From Flavobacteriales bacterium (GTDB taxonomy: Bacteria > Bacteroidota > Bacteroidia > Flavobacteriales_D > Sanyastnellaceae): 35,590 nucleotides of DNA. Location: NCBI GenBank assembly GCA_947504275.1, contig CANNHA010000011.1:1-35590 (forward strand). Direction: 5' to 3'. This document shows, piece after piece, positions 35,494 to 35,590 of the stretch. Positions within the stretch are counted from its first letter, which is position 1; every line of letters begins with the position of its first letter. The notes under the pieces were generated by a model. That model was not told the DNA's origin, made no database searches, and saw nothing but the letters and a program-made list of their open reading frames with translations. Position numbers and translations under genes: made by a program.

Positions 35494-35590
35494 TTACTTA
35501 GAATACAATTCGACGATCAACTGCTCTCTGATGTTCTCAGGGATTTGAACGCGCTCTGGATGCTTGATATACACACCTGCTTTGTCAGCA
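35494..35590 (-). CDS. rpsD: 30S ribosomal protein S4, C-terminal end (5' truncated by the window)
   Basis: Not in the ORF track. Reading the minus strand from the window edge gives 31 residues, beginning '[20 protein letters not shown]' and ending '[11 protein letters not shown]', then TAA at 35496-35494. '[16 protein letters not shown]' is the typical C-terminus of bacterial S4. It sits 23 nt upstream of rpoA, as expected in the alpha operon. Confidence 0.92.
   Translation of the reverse strand, partial: ADKAGVYIKHPERVQIPENIREQLIVELYSK

Overview
The window comes from a Bacteroidota genome, most likely from the Flavobacteriales (family not resolvable). Evidence: two secreted proteins end in type IX secretion (T9SS) type-A-like sorting domains ('YPNP' start). 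Several genes are preceded by the Bacteroidota -7 promoter element TAnnTTTG(C), and strong Shine-Dalgarno sites are absent. The gene order rpsD-rpoA-rplQ and the pair etfB-etfA followed by a bifunctional-nuclease gene also fit this phylum. Base composition is moderately AT-rich throughout, with no obvious compositional island.

Layout. (1) 1-1440: 3' part of a large gene of unknown function, convergent with (2) a tight minus-strand block 8965-1434: ABC-2 ATPase, ABC-2 permease, Ppx/GppA phosphatase and a very large TamB-like protein, all overlapping by 4-8 bp. (3) 9100-16274, plus strand: a sugar-nucleotide operon with UDP-glucose dehydrogenase, UDP-xylose synthase-type decarboxylase, WbpD-like acetyltransferase, TviB/WbpO-type UDP-HexNAc dehydrogenase, a TonB-dependent receptor and RmlB. 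(4) 26538-16418, minus strand: five tightly packed genes that look like a synthase-dependent exopolysaccharide system: a TolC-like channel fused to a GH18-like TIM-barrel domain, an HlyD-like membrane fusion protein, a zinc-ribbon (TackOD1-like) protein, a membrane GT2 synthase and a giant T9SS-secreted NodB-type deacetylase carrying MopE-type Asp-rich repeats. (5) 28303-26948: a membrane protein with an extracytoplasmic sensor-like part and a cytoplasmic HTH-like tail, just upstream of the exopolysaccharide block. (6) 33821-28341: etfB, etfA, a BFN/DUF151-UVR protein, a small coiled-coil protein and a T9SS M36 metallopeptidase. (7) 35590-33910: the end of a ribosomal operon, rpsD (partial)-rpoA-rplQ, closed by a strong hairpin terminator.

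How it works together. Region 4 has the parts expected of an export machine for a processive polysaccharide: polymerase (GT2), periplasmic adaptor (HlyD), outer-membrane channel (TolC-like), a glycosidase-like domain and a secreted deacetylase. This is the functional toolkit of Pga, Pel or alginate systems, but built from different families, with the hydrolase-like domain fused to the channel and a zinc-ribbon protein where a c-di-GMP receptor might be expected. The convergent region 3 could supply activated sugars (UDP-GlcA, UDP-Xyl, UDP-HexNAc uronic acid derivatives, dTDP-4-keto-6-deoxyglucose). This combination is the main candidate for an undescribed system in the window. All functional statements rest on motif reading by eye; no database search was possible.
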